DNA from: Moritella sp. Urea-trap-13 | GTDB taxonomy: Bacteria; Pseudomonadota; Gammaproteobacteria; Enterobacterales; Moritellaceae | Length of the DNA: 64,000 bases | Assembly: GCF_002836355.1 (NCBI RefSeq) | Contig: NZ_PJCA01000031.1 | Coordinates: forward strand, 434,001 to 498,000 | Direction: 5' to 3' | Shown here: piece by piece, positions 7,872 through 17,609 of the stretch | Layout of the letters: each line of letters begins with the position of its first letter | Numbering within the stretch: position 1 is the first letter of the stretch | Notes under the pieces: model-generated | Database searches by the model: none | What the model saw: the letters and a program-made list of their open reading frames with translations, nothing else | Told to the model about the DNA's origin: nothing | Made by a program: the position numbers and the translations under genes

Positions 7872-10800
7872 CGTTTAACTCCTGCAATCTTATTTTTTGC
7901 AAATTCTACTAACATGGCTTCAACTAGTGTAATGCGATCTTTTGCATCCGGTGATTTGATTGCAAACTTCAATTTTGATGGTCCATCCATGCTATAAACA
8001 CGAGGTTGTTGCTGGATAAGACGGATAAGATAACCTACATCAACCTGATTATCATCACCAAAGCTAATATAGCCACCAGCGGGGCCTATTTCAAGTCGTT
8101 TAATACCTAAAGGCGCTGCTTTCAGCTTTAACTCGGTTTGACGGATCAAATTTTTAGCGTTATCAGGCAATAAACCAAAACGATCAATCAGCTCTACTTG
8201 CACCTCACGTAGCTGATCTTCACTTTGACAACTGGCGATGCGTTTATACAATGATAAGCGAATATTAACGTCATGAATGTAATCATCAGGTATGAGTGCT
8301 GGTACACGCAACTCAATTTCTGTTTGGTTTTTCAGTGCTTCTTCAAGTGATACTGACTTACCGTTTTTAATGCTTTTCACTGCTTGGTCGAGCATGTCCA
8401 TGTACAGCGAGAACCCAATCGAGCTAATTTGACCACTTTGTTCATCACCTAACAACTCACCGGCACCACGGATCTCAAGATCGTGTGTGGCTAATGTGAA
8501 ACCAGCACCTAAATCTTCTAACGAGGCTATCGCTTCAAGACGCTTTTTAGCATCACTGGTGATACGTTTTGGATGCGGCGTTAATAGATAAGCATAAGCT
8601 TGGTGATGCGAACGACCGACACGACCACGCAATTGGTGTAACTGTGCTAAACCCAGGTTATCTGCGCGATCCATGATGATGGTATTGGCACTTGGAATGT
8701 CGATACCGGTTTCAATAATGGTGGTGCAGACTAATACATTAAAGCGCTGATGATAAAAGTCAGCCATGACCGATTCTAATTCACGCTCTGCCATTTGACC
8801 GTGCGCAGCAACAATACGTGCTTCCGGTATCTGTAACGCCAGTGCTTCCACCGTTTTATCGATTGAATCTACATTGTTATGTAAGAAGTAAACTTGGCCG
8901 CCACGCATGATTTCACGCATGATCGCTTCTTTTACAACGTTGTCATCATATTGGCGTACGAATGTTTTAACAGCTAAACGCTTAGCGGGTGGTGTGGCGA
9001 TGATAGATAAATCACGCATGCCATTCATCGCCATGTTTAGCGTTCTTGGGATTGGTGTTGCTGTTAGCGTTAATATATCAATGTCAGCACGCAGCGCTTT
9101 TACTTTTTCTTTTTGACGGACACCAAATCGATGCTCTTCATCAATGATCAGTAATCCTAGGTCAGAAAACTCAATTTTATTACTGAGTAATTTATGTGTG
9201 CCAATCAGCAAATCAACCTTACCGTTTTTAACATCTTCTAGAATAAGTTTCTGTTCTTTAGCTGTTTTAAAACGTGAAATAACTTCAATACGCACTGGCC
9301 AGTTAGCAAAACGGTCTTTGAAATTCTCAAAATGCTGTTGTGCAAGTAAGGTTGTTGGCACAAGTACGGCAACTTGTTTGTCATTCATTATCGACATGAA
9401 TGCAGCACGCATTGCAACTTCTGTTTTACCAAAGCCTACGTCACCACAAACCAGACGGTCCATGGTTTTGTCTTGGCGCATATCATCCATGACATCTTGA
9501 ATTGCGGTTTTTTGATCGTCCGTTTCTTCAAACGGAAAGCCATCAGCAAAGGCCGCGTACGATTCTTTATCGCATTTATATTGGAAACCACTTTTAGCGG
9601 CGCGCTGTGCGTAGATATCCAATAATTCTGCAGCAACGTCACGAACACGCTCCATTGCTTTACTTTTGGATTTCTCCCAGCTATCACTACCGAGTTTATG
9701 TAACGGCGCTGATGCTTCACCGGCACCGCTATAACGACTGATAAGATGTAAGGCTGACACTGGCACGTAAAGTTTTGCTGTATTGGCGTATTCTAGGGTT
9801 AAGAATTCAGTTTCCATACCGGCATTGGTAATGATCTGTAGTCCCAGATAACGGCCTACACCATGCTCGATATGCACAACAGGTTGGCCTATGCTTAGCT
9901 CCGTCAGGTTTCTGACTAATGCATCATTGTTCGCTTGCACTTTCTTGTCGGTGCGACGACGCTGGATGATTTTGTGGCCAAGTAATTCATTTTCACAAAT
10001 GATAGCGACATTGAGTTCATCAATAATAAAGCTGTTTTCACACTGACTAACCCAAATACCAATCACAGGTTTGGCTTTCAAGAACTTGGCGATACTGGTG
10101 ATCGCTTTTGGCTTTAACTTGGTTTTTTCAAGTAACTCCAATAATGTTTCACGACGACCTTCAGATTCAACGCTAAAGATGACTTTACCGTCAAACCCTT
10201 CTATAAATTCAAGCAGTGGGGCAAGTGGGGCTTTCTTCTGATGATTAACTGATATCTCTGGTAATTTACTAAAACCCAGGTTGGTATTACCAGATTTTTC
10301 ACTCAGTAGTGTATTACTTAAGCTGACTTTACTGTAATGGCCAAGTGCTCGGAATAATTCTGCAACGGGTAAGTAAAGTGTACTTGGCGCGAGTAATGGA
10401 CGTTGAATATCATGGCGACGGTCTTCGTAGCGTGTTTCAACATCTTGGAAGAATACTTCTGATGCTTGATGTAATTCACCAACTTGAGCGATGGTTAGCT
10501 GCTTAGGTAAATAATCAAATAAGGTAGCCGTTTCAGTTAAGAATAATGGATGATAATACTCAATACCTGTTGGTAAGAAACCTTTACTGACTTGCTGATA
10601 AACCGACTCCGCTTCACGCGATGGTGTAAACAATGCTCTAAACTGCTGGCGGAATAGCTCAATGGCTTTAGCATCAGTTGGGAATTCATGAGCGGGAAGT
10701 AAGTTAATCGCTTCAAGGGTTTCTTCCGAGCGCTGGGTCTCGGTATTAAAACCACGGATCTCTTCCACTTCATCATCAAAGAAGTCGATGCGAAACGGCG

Positions 10801-11344
10801 AGGTACTGCCCATCGGGTAAAGGTCAAGAATAGAGCCACGGGCGGAAAATTCACCGTGTTCTAATACTTGGTCAACGGCATTATAACCGCTGTTTTCTAA
10901 GCGCTGGCGCATCGCATGCATATCAATCTTATCACCAGTTTTGACAATTAAGCTGTGCTGGTCTAAAAAACTAACCGGAGCGATACGCTGCATCAAGGTA
11001 TTTACCGATACAATAATCAGCCCACTGGTGGTTTGCTGAAAGCGGTGTAGGGCATGAATACGTTGCGAGATAATATCTTGATGTGGCGAGAAATTATCAT
11101 ACGGCAGTGTTTCCCAATCAGGAAACGTAATTAGCGGTTTGTCATCGGCTAAAAAGTGACGTACTTCTTGTTCGAGTTTCAATGCACTTGGAGTGTCTGC
11201 AACAACCACAAGAATAGGGGAGCTGGTTTGGGTGCACAGCTCTGCAAGCGTGAATGCCAGGCTGCTGCCAACAAGGTTACCATAGGCGATCTTGTCGCCT
11301 TGTTTTTTTGGTAACGGTAAAGAAAGAATAGCTTTTGATTTCAT
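7868..11344 (-). CDS. mfd: Transcription-repair coupling factor Mfd
   Basis: This 1158-residue protein has the full Mfd architecture. An N-terminal UvrB-like region (FPDWETLPYDNFSPHQDIIS) comes first. The RNA polymerase interaction domain follows near residues 480-550 (IGQPVVHIEHGVGRYLGL). Next is a superfamily 2 translocase with Walker A GDVGFGKTEVAMRAAF, the DEEH box and the TATPIPRTLNMAM motif. Helicase motifs (VCTTIIETGIDIP, QLRGRVGRS) and the C-terminal TRCF domain complete it. It removes stalled RNA polymerase from DNA lesions and recruits UvrA. Length equals that of known family members. It sits 37 bases after the PilZ-like gene and overlaps csiV, so the three genes probably form one transcript. 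Confidence 0.98.
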   Translation of the reverse strand: MKSKAILSLPLPKKQGDKIAYGNLVGSSLAFTLAELCTQTSSPILVVVADTPSALKLEQEVRHFLADDKPLITFPDWETLPYDNFSPHQDIISQRIHALHRFQQTTSGLIIVSVNTLMQRIAPVSFLDQHSLIVKTGDKIDMHAMRQRLENSGYNAVDQVLEHGEFSARGSILDLYPMGSTSPFRIDFFDDEVEEIRGFNTETQRSEETLEAINLLPAHEFPTDAKAIELFRQQFRALFTPSREAESVYQQVSKGFLPTGIEYYHPLFLTETATLFDYLPKQLTIAQVGELHQASEVFFQDVETRYEDRRHDIQRPLLAPSTLYLPVAELFRALGHYSKVSLSNTLLSEKSGNTNLGFSKLPEISVNHQKKAPLAPLLEFIEGFDGKVIFSVESEGRRETLLELLEKTKLKPKAITSIAKFLKAKPVIGIWVSQCENSFIIDELNVAIICENELLGHKIIQRRRTDKKVQANNDALVRNLTELSIGQPVVHIEHGVGRYLGLQIITNAGMETEFLTLEYANTAKLYVPVSALHLISRYSGAGEASAPLHKLGSDSWEKSKSKAMERVRDVAAELLDIYAQRAAKSGFQYKCDKESYAAFADGFPFEETDDQKTAIQDVMDDMRQDKTMDRLVCGDVGFGKTEVAMRAAFMSIMNDKQVAVLVPTTLLAQQHFENFKDRFANWPVRIEVISRFKTAKEQKLILEDVKNGKVDLLIGTHKLLSNKIEFSDLGLLIIDEEHRFGVRQKEKVKALRADIDILTLTATPIPRTLNMAMNGMRDLSIIATPPAKRLAVKTFVRQYDDNVVKEAIMREIMRGGQVYFLHNNVDSIDKTVEALALQIPEARIVAAHGQMAERELESVMADFYHQRFNVLVCTTIIETGIDIPSANTIIMDRADNLGLAQLHQLRGRVGRSHHQAYAYLLTPHPKRITSDAKKRLEAIASLEDLGAGFTLATHDLEIRGAGELLGDEQSGQISSIGFSLYMDMLDQAVKSIKNGKSVSLEEALKNQTEIELRVPALIPDDYIHDVNIRLSLYKRIASCQSEDQLREVQVELIDRFGLLPDNAKNLIRQTELKLKAAPLGIKRLEIGPAGGYISFGDDNQVDVGYLIRLIQQQPRVYSMDGPSKLKFAIKSPDAKDRITLVEAMLVEFAKNKIAGVKR

Positions 11345-11381
11345 AGGTTAAGTGATCTAATCGTAATTGTTGAGGATTTTG

Positions 11382-11972
11382 TTATTGATCATCTTGCAGA
11401 TCGAGTTGCTGGCGTTGCTCGGCGCGTTGCTTAAGCTGTAACTGCTGAATACGTAATGTAGCACGTATCAATATTTCGCGGTCAATATCACGGATGCGTG
11501 TATACGACGCTGTGTACTCAATCAGAGTATCATCAGTTTCTAGTACTTCTCGCGAAGAGATGATGCCATAGCAGTAAACAGCAGACGCATCATTGGGTAA
11601 GAATATCTTAATGCGTACCGCTTGTTCTAATGCTAAATCGCCATGGGCTAAAAATTTAACTTCGCCAGCACCAAACACTGTGGTGTTAAAGCGTGATTCA
11701 GGGTGATCTTGTTGCGCTAATACATAACCCATGATCAAGTTGATTTTATTATTTTGCATCTGTAGAAAATCAGCAAGTGCATCAGCTTGTTCACCAATAT
11801 TGCGGATGGATCGCAGCGCATTGCTATCGATTTCGGCAACGTCATTGGCCATTTTAAAGGGCGTAGGCATTTCGTTTTCCAACGCTAATCGAGATGTTGG
11901 GACTTTATCAATCGAAACCGGTTCAATATTGACAGATAAACTGTGTTTAATAGAAAAATATTGTTGCGTCAT
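11382..11972 (-). CDS. PilZ-like domain protein (PlzB-type)
   Basis: The 196-residue cytoplasmic protein resembles the PilZ protein that precedes mfd and faces lolC in Vibrio (PlzB). An N-terminal helical region (LRSIRNIGEQADALADFL) is followed by a beta-rich domain, about residues 80-170, with the pattern SRFNTTVFGAGEVKFLA and VRIKIFLPNDASAVYCYGII. The usual cyclic di-GMP motif RxxxR followed by D/NxSxxG is not intact: one arginine is present and the second half reads FGAG. The C-terminus is Gln-rich and helical. Family membership rests on context plus this degenerate domain, so binding of cyclic di-GMP is doubtful. Confidence 0.7.
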   Translation of the reverse strand: MTQQYFSIKHSLSVNIEPVSIDKVPTSRLALENEMPTPFKMANDVAEIDSNALRSIRNIGEQADALADFLQMQNNKINLIMGYVLAQQDHPESRFNTTVFGAGEVKFLAHGDLALEQAVRIKIFLPNDASAVYCYGIISSREVLETDDTLIEYTASYTRIRDIDREILIRATLRIQQLQLKQRAEQRQQLDLQDDQ

Positions 11973-12190
11973 TTGCTGTCATCCTTTTCTAGATTGCTAA
12001 CCAGTCATTGTGGCATATTAATTTATATTTATCTTGATTAGTTTATTGCTATGCGCTTTTAAGGCGCTGTTTTAAACCAGAATAACTAATCGGTCACAAG
12101 TTTATCTGAAGGTATGATTTTACTTGCTCATTAGTAGTCATGTCTCTAGAATGAATAGCAGTTTTTAGCAAGGTCTTCTTAATTATATTT
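11973..12190. promoter_or_regulatory. Divergent intergenic region between PilZ-like gene and lolC
   Basis: This 218-base AT-rich gap separates two divergently read transcription units, so it must hold promoters for the PilZ-mfd-csiV unit and for lolCDE. I could not pick a convincing -35/-10 pair for either direction. The lolC ATG has only a distant AAGG as a possible ribosome site. Confidence 0.4.
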
Positions 12191-13417
12191 ATGTATTACC
12201 CTCTGAGTTTATTCATCGGGTTGCGCTATACTCGCTCGAAGCGCAACAACCGATTCGTATCATTTATTACCTTATTTTCGACCGCTGGTATCACCATAGG
12301 TGTGTTAGCCTTGATCACTGTGTTATCGGTAATGAATGGTTTTGAGCAAGATTTAAAAGTTCGTATTCTTGGCGCTGTTCCACACGTCATCGTGACGCCT
12401 AAAGTAGGCGCGGGCAATGTCGATGACAGTTTAGCTGCATTGGTAAACGATCCTTTAGTCGCGGCAGTCACGCCTTTTTTACAAGCTGATGCCATGGTGC
12501 AAAGCAAAAGCCAAATCCAAGGCGCGCAGCTACAGGGAATCGACCCTACCTCTTATCCACAATGGGACGTTATTCGCCAGAATATGCTTATTGGTGATAT
12601 CTCATTGTTACAACCTGGTAAGTACAACATCATTATTGGCCGCAGCATGGCCAAATCATTGGATGCTAAACTCGGCGATAAAATAAGACTTATCTCTACT
12701 AAAGGTAGTGTTTTTACCCCGATGGGACGTGTACCGAGTCAACGTAAATTTACCGTGGTTGGGATTTATTCTGTCGGTTCTGATGTCGAAGCCACTCAGG
12801 TATTAGTGAATATTACCGATGCCGGTAGGTTGGTGCGTTTGTCACCGACGAGTCCGATGCAGCATCGTGTGTTTGTCCACGACCCTTTTTCAGTGAATGA
12901 ATTAGCCAGCCGAGATTTCTTCAGTAACTTTGATTCGTTGGATTGGCAAACTGCCCGGGGCGAATTATTCCAAGCGGTAAAAATGGAAAAGAACATGATC
13001 GGCTTATTATTGTTCTTAATCATCACCGTCGCTGTGTTTAATATATTGTCATCGTTAGTCATGTTAGTGACAGAGAAAGAAACGGACGTTGCTATCATGA
13101 AAACTTTGGGTATGAATAGACCCACCATAGTACAAATCTTTATTATCCAAGGTGCTTGGACAGGTGTATTGGGTGCAATGGCTGGTGGTCTTGCGGGCAT
13201 TGCTTTAGCCGCGAACCTCAATGAGTTTATGTCGCTTATTGGCCTCAACTTGTTAGCGCAAGCATCTGGCGGTGCACGACTATTACCTGTTTTATTTGAT
13301 TGGTCGCAGATCGCATCAATTATTTTCGGTGCGATTGCATTAAGTCTACTCGCAACACTTTATCCTGCATTTAGAGCGGCAAACATAAAACCTGCCGAGG
13401 CATTACGTTATGAATAA
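12191..13417 (+). CDS. lolC: Lipoprotein-releasing ABC transporter permease LolC
   Basis: The 408-residue membrane protein begins with the family motif [20 protein letters not shown], followed by the first membrane helix and [14 protein letters not shown] periplasmic domain (about residues 50-270) is followed by three more helices with the FtsX-type segment [15 protein letters not shown]. It ends with [17 protein letters not shown], the usual C-terminus. With LolD and LolE it extracts outer-membrane lipoproteins from the inner membrane and passes them to LolA. It overlaps lolD by eight bases. LolC and LolE are paralogues; order and the preserved N-terminal motif support LolC here. Confidence 0.95.
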   Translation: MYYPLSLFIGLRYTRSKRNNRFVSFITLFSTAGITIGVLALITVLSVMNGFEQDLKVRILGAVPHVIVTPKVGAGNVDDSLAALVNDPLVAAVTPFLQADAMVQSKSQIQGAQLQGIDPTSYPQWDVIRQNMLIGDISLLQPGKYNIIIGRSMAKSLDAKLGDKIRLISTKGSVFTPMGRVPSQRKFTVVGIYSVGSDVEATQVLVNITDAGRLVRLSPTSPMQHRVFVHDPFSVNELASRDFFSNFDSLDWQTARGELFQAVKMEKNMIGLLLFLIITVAVFNILSSLVMLVTEKETDVAIMKTLGMNRPTIVQIFIIQGAWTGVLGAMAGGLAGIALAANLNEFMSLIGLNLLAQASGGARLLPVLFDWSQIASIIFGAIALSLLATLYPAFRAANIKPAEALRYE

Positions 13418-14129
13418 TTCTTTATTAGTTTGCAATAATCTCGAAAAAATTTACCAAGAAGGTAATCTTGATACTCATGTATTAAAGCAAGTGTCATTGA
13501 CGGTTGAAAAAGGCGAACTGATTGCGATTGTTGGCCGTTCAGGTTCAGGCAAGAGTACCTTGTTGCATTTGATGGGGGCATTGGATACGCCAACGTCTGG
13601 TTCTGTATATCTTAACGGTGTCGATATTCACAACATGTCAGAGAAACAACAAGCGTCGATGCGCAACCAGAATATGGGCTTTGTGTATCAATTTCATCAC
13701 CTGCTTAATGAATTTACAGCGTTAGAAAATGTCTGTATGCCGTTATTAATTGGCGGTATGAAGGTGACGTTAGCGAAGCAAAAAGCCTTGGCTATGTTAG
13801 AACGCGTCGGCTTATCGCATCGTGTTGAACATAAACCCAGTGAGCTTTCTGGTGGTGAACGTCAACGTGTTGCGATTGCACGTGCGTTAATTAACGAGCC
13901 GAATATTGTCTTAGCAGATGAACCGACAGGAAACTTAGATCAAAGCAGTGCTGATACTATTTTCAATTTAATTAAAGAGTTAAATGAAACTTGTGATACT
14001 GCTTTTATCATTGTTACTCATGACGAACAGCTTGCAAACCGATTAGGTCGTACTTTGCACATGGCTGATGGTGTCTTGACTCATGATAATGCATCGGTGC
14101 AGGTAAGTGCTGTGATGGAGGACGTGTAA
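13410..14129 (+). CDS. lolD: Lipoprotein-releasing ABC transporter ATPase LolD
   Basis: The 239-residue ATPase has Walker [19 protein letters not shown] near residue 40, a Q-loop [15 protein letters not shown] and signature [15 protein letters not shown]. Walker B with catalytic Glu is [11 protein letters not shown] and the switch histidine lies in [10 protein letters not shown]. It powers lipoprotein release by the LolC-LolE membrane pair. Its start lies inside the end of lolC, and its stop shares bases with the lolE start (TAATG). Confidence 0.97.
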   Translation: MNNSLLVCNNLEKIYQEGNLDTHVLKQVSLTVEKGELIAIVGRSGSGKSTLLHLMGALDTPTSGSVYLNGVDIHNMSEKQQASMRNQNMGFVYQFHHLLNEFTALENVCMPLLIGGMKVTLAKQKALAMLERVGLSHRVEHKPSELSGGERQRVAIARALINEPNIVLADEPTGNLDQSSADTIFNLIKELNETCDTAFIIVTHDEQLANRLGRTLHMADGVLTHDNASVQVSAVMEDV

Positions 14130-15376
14130 TGTTTCGTCCGTTAGCAGCTTATATCGGATTGAGATATACCTCGTCAAAGCGCCGTAATGGTTTTATTGCG
14201 TTTATCTCTGCGTCATCAACAGTTGGTATTGCACTCGGTGTGATGGTATTGATCATTGGTTTATCAGCAATGAACGGTTTTGAATATGAGCTCAAAAATC
14301 GTATCTTAGCGGTTGTGCCAAATGGTGAGCTGGAAGGGGTAAATAAACCCTTTAATGATTGGCAAAGCACCCAGGATAAACTGCTCGCGCATCCCGAAGT
14401 TGTCGGTGCCGCGCCTTTTATTAAGCTCAATGGCTTATTACAAAAAGGTAATGAATTAAAAGCGGTACAACTTCGTGCTGTTGACCGTGAGGCTGAAAAA
14501 CAAGTATCTGAAGTATATCGTTATGTTGCCCAAGGGAGCTGGGATAGCCTGGATGATCCGATTAATAACAGACAAGTTGTTATTGGTCGTGGTATTGCGA
14601 AAGCGTTGAGTCTAGAGCTTGGTGATTCTGTCACGGTATTATTATCGCAGCAATCGGGCCAATCCTTTAAAGCGCCACGTCGTTTTAACTTTACGGTCTC
14701 CGGCATTATCCATCTTAGCGGTCAATTAGATAACAATCTCGCTTATGTCCCGTTGAGCGCCGCTCAAGATATTCAAGACAAAGCGTTTAAAGCTGATGGC
14801 ATGAGTATTAAGGTTACTGACATCTTTGCGGCTAACCGCATTGTGCGTGAAGCGGGGAATCAGTTAAATCATTACCTCTACATTCGTAGTTGGATGACTA
14901 GTCAAGGATTCTTATATCAAGATATTCAGATGGTTAAAAGCTTGATGTACGTGATTTTGATATTAGTGATTGCCGTAGCGTGTTTTAACATTGTGACTAC
15001 GCTGGTTATGGCTGTAAATGATAAGCGTGCTGATATTGCGATTCTGAAAACAATGGGCGCTTCAAATGCGTTACTGCGACTGATCTTCATTGTTCACGGT
15101 GGTATTAACGGTATTCTTGGTGTGGTATCAGGTACTATCTTGGGTATTTTAATCTCCGAGAATTTAACGGTGATTATCAAGTTTATCGAAGGTTTGATCG
15201 GTCATGAATTCTTGTCTGGTGATATTTATTTCATTGACTTCTTACCATCACAGTTGGCATTGAATGATGTGTTGGTGGTTGGTGGTGTTGCTATGCTAAT
15301 GAGTGTGGTAGCGACAATTTATCCAGCTAATAAAGCCTGTTCAGTGCAACCTGCACGTGAGCTAGGTAATAAATAA
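14129..15376 (+). CDS. lolE: Lipoprotein-releasing ABC transporter permease LolE
   Basis: The 415-residue protein is the second Lol permease. It has the same layout as LolC: AAYIGLRYTSSKRRNGFIAF at the start, MNGFEYELKNRILAVVP after the first helix, a periplasmic domain and three C-terminal helices. These carry DKRADIAILKTMGASNALL, and the protein ends with ATIYPANKACSVQPARELG. It is coupled to lolD by a one-base overlap and followed by a strong terminator hairpin, so lolCDE is a closed operon. Confidence 0.95.
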   Translation: MFRPLAAYIGLRYTSSKRRNGFIAFISASSTVGIALGVMVLIIGLSAMNGFEYELKNRILAVVPNGELEGVNKPFNDWQSTQDKLLAHPEVVGAAPFIKLNGLLQKGNELKAVQLRAVDREAEKQVSEVYRYVAQGSWDSLDDPINNRQVVIGRGIAKALSLELGDSVTVLLSQQSGQSFKAPRRFNFTVSGIIHLSGQLDNNLAYVPLSAAQDIQDKAFKADGMSIKVTDIFAANRIVREAGNQLNHYLYIRSWMTSQGFLYQDIQMVKSLMYVILILVIAVACFNIVTTLVMAVNDKRADIAILKTMGASNALLRLIFIVHGGINGILGVVSGTILGILISENLTVIIKFIEGLIGHEFLSGDIYFIDFLPSQLALNDVLVVGGVAMLMSVVATIYPANKACSVQPARELGNK

Positions 15377-15409
15377 TACACGATCCTCCTTATATTCTGT
15401 CGGTAAAAA

Positions 15410-15442
15410 AAGGCCACATCACTGATTAAGTGATGTGGCCTT
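15410..15442. terminator. Bidirectional terminator between lolE and DUF2062 gene
   Basis: A perfect 14-base-pair stem (15410-15423 with 15429-15442, core GGCCACATCAC) closes a five-base loop. A T run follows on the plus strand and an A run precedes it, so it can stop transcription of lolCDE and of the convergent DUF2062 gene. Confidence 0.92.
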
Positions 15443-15456
15443 CTCATTTTTAATAC

Positions 15457-15975
15457 TTATTTTGTGCGTGATGCTGAACGCTTCTTCCAAGCGCTAATTA
15501 TTTTCCAACGCCACAGCCAGCGAATACTAAAATAACCAACAATAGAAAAGAATGTACCAGATACAAAGCAGCCGAGTAAGAATGCCGGGCCATATAAGGA
15601 TATCGCCTGTATTAACCATTCCATCGTCAATTCAAAAGTGAACGGGTGAACGGGAACTTGTAATATCCATGCACCTAAAACATAAGTGGCATAAAACATG
15701 GGGGGCATGGTCACAGGGTTCGATAACCACACTAATGCGACAGACAAAGGTAAGTTAACGCGAAATAAAATAGCAAAACCGGCGGCTAACAACATTTGGA
15801 AGGGCACGGGTACAAAAGCCATAAAAAGACCGACCGCAAAAGCACCTGCTGCAGAGCGGCGATTTAAGTGCCAAAGATTAGCGTTGTGTAATAGGTCACC
15901 GAATATCTTAAGGTGTTTATGTTGTTTGATTGATTCAGGATCGGGGAGATATTTTTTAATTAAATTCTTAGGCAT
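15457..15975 (-). CDS. DUF2062 membrane protein
   Basis: The ATG at 15975 gives 172 residues (MPKNLIKKYLPDPESI...); a TTG four codons upstream is the alternative. The sequence shows the DUF2062 pattern: a basic N-terminus, then NRRSAAGAFAVGLFMAFVP, membrane helices, LSNPVTMPPMFYATYVLG and a C-terminal pair of helices ending in a basic tail. Function is not established. The family is small, integral to the inner membrane and, in Vibrio, lies between lolE and comEC exactly as here. The gene faces lolE across a strong terminator. Confidence 0.88.
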   Translation of the reverse strand: MPKNLIKKYLPDPESIKQHKHLKIFGDLLHNANLWHLNRRSAAGAFAVGLFMAFVPVPFQMLLAAGFAILFRVNLPLSVALVWLSNPVTMPPMFYATYVLGAWILQVPVHPFTFELTMEWLIQAISLYGPAFLLGCFVSGTFFSIVGYFSIRWLWRWKIISAWKKRSASRTK

Positions 15976-16003
15976 AATTCTAATCAAATGTCAGGGGTAA
16001 TGA

Positions 16004-17596
16004 ATGACCTTAAAGGCCGTAATTCTTTCAATTACCATATTAATAGGTATGTTCTTTGTAGATATAGAACGCATTCAATTTATCACAATAATGACAGTCG
16101 CTGCATTCATCCTTGTTTACGCTAAAGTACCACCTATATTGGTACTTATTTTTGTCGTATTAAGTGGGTCTATTTTGTATAAAAACAACGTGATAAATGA
16201 AGCTAATACGTTATTTTACAATTCTAGGTCCCAACACCAACAACCATCAATTAAAGTAGCACAAGACCATATCATAACAGCCGAAATAATAACATTAGTA
16301 AATACAAAAAATCGACTTTCGTTTGATGTAAAGGTGGTTAAAATCAATAATACTTTACCTTCCTTTCTTGAACCTAAACTTGAACTAAAGTGGTTTAATC
16401 CAGACTATGATTATTCGGGGGAAGTTGGTATTGGTCAAGTTTGGCGGTTTAAAGTACGATTAAGTAACACTAAGCGGTCGTCGTTATTATCTCGCCATAT
16501 ACGCTATGCCGGTATAATAACAAAAGGCGAGATAATAGAACCTCAGTTTAGTTTACGCGGCGACTTGTATCAAGTATTCAAGTCTGTATTGCCCGCTAAT
16601 CCCAACCCTATGTTGTATGCATTAACTTTTGGTGACCGAAGTTATATCAGTACAGCACTCTGGACGCAGTTTAAACTTTTAGGTATTGGTCATCTTGTTG
16701 CGATCTCAGGTTTGCATATTGGTCTTATATTTGGGTTTTGTTATCTCTGTATACAGCGATTGTTAAGATTATTTAAAACCCCCTATAATCTCGCTATTTG
16801 TTTGTCGATCAGTCTGGTAGCTGCAATATTTTATGCATGGATTGCGGGTTTTTCTTTACCCGCGTTACGGGCGATTATTTTGTTGAGCCTTCATTGTTTA
16901 TATCGTATCCAGTATTTCAAGGTTACCTTGTTGCAACTGTTTTCAAGTATGTTGTTGGTTACTTTAGTACTTGACCCCTTAACTGTCTTTGCAATTAGTT
17001 TTTGGTTAAGTTTTTCAGCGATGGCGGCGGTATTTGTTGTTGTTTGGCTTAACCACAAACAATCTCAGCAGACTCTCAATCATATTATTATTGTAAGTGG
17101 CCAAGGGGAGGTTGTGGACTTACTTTATCGGGTTAAGCTTGCTGTGCAAATTTCGATGAATAAAGTAGCTTATCTTTGTCATAGTCAGATACTTCTCACA
17201 TTACTGATGTTGCCGATTCAAGTCACCGTCTTCTCCGGATTTAGTTTACTGTCTGTGTTGGTTAATTTGATTTTCATTCCTATTTTTAGTGTATTCGTAT
17301 TACCGGTATTATTAATGGCGGTGGTCTTACTTGTTATTGCACCAAGCGTTAGTAGGATACTGATTGGCGTTGTTAATTATCTTTTAAATAACATTCAAGG
17401 TATATGGATAAGGTTAACCGCGAATGATGTAGTGTGGGTCGCGTTTGGCGGTGTGTCTAATGGGGTATTGCTCAATAGTTTATTGCTTTTGTTTATCCTA
17501 TTAATTTGTAGTGTTATTTTTAAACCAATGCGAGTAACATTTCATTCATTATCCTTGTTATTGTTACCTATCATTGGTTATAACTATTTAAATTAA
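16004..17596 (+). CDS. comEC: ComEC/Rec2-type DNA uptake channel lacking the metallo-beta-lactamase domain
   Basis: The 530-residue membrane protein has N-terminal helices, a DUF4131-like soluble segment (about residues 60-190), and then the Competence domain. That domain's hallmark, LGIGHLVAISGLHIGLIFGF, lies near residue 225, with WIAGFSLPALRAIILLSLH after it. The frame ends after the last helices (SLSLLLLPIIGYNYLN). Known ComEC proteins of gammaproteobacteria are about 750 residues and carry a C-terminal metallo-beta-lactamase domain, absent here and not found downstream. In naturally competent bacteria ComEC moves single-stranded DNA across the inner membrane. The position after DUF2062 is the usual one. 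Whether the shortened protein works is unknown. Confidence 0.85.
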   Translation: MTLKAVILSITILIGMFFVDIERIQFITIMTVAAFILVYAKVPPILVLIFVVLSGSILYKNNVINEANTLFYNSRSQHQQPSIKVAQDHIITAEIITLVNTKNRLSFDVKVVKINNTLPSFLEPKLELKWFNPDYDYSGEVGIGQVWRFKVRLSNTKRSSLLSRHIRYAGIITKGEIIEPQFSLRGDLYQVFKSVLPANPNPMLYALTFGDRSYISTALWTQFKLLGIGHLVAISGLHIGLIFGFCYLCIQRLLRLFKTPYNLAICLSISLVAAIFYAWIAGFSLPALRAIILLSLHCLYRIQYFKVTLLQLFSSMLLVTLVLDPLTVFAISFWLSFSAMAAVFVVVWLNHKQSQQTLNHIIIVSGQGEVVDLLYRVKLAVQISMNKVAYLCHSQILLTLLMLPIQVTVFSGFSLLSVLVNLIFIPIFSVFVLPVLLMAVVLLVIAPSVSRILIGVVNYLLNNIQGIWIRLTANDVVWVAFGGVSNGVLLNSLLLLFILLICSVIFKPMRVTFHSLSLLLLPIIGYNYLN

Positions 17597-17609
17597 ATTT
17601 GGAGTGTTT

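Noticed and set aside
9144-9500. Plus-strand open frame of 118 codons inside mfd
   Set aside because: It lies wholly opposite conserved Mfd helicase motifs, has no ribosome site and no recognisable domain; it is a shadow of the real gene.
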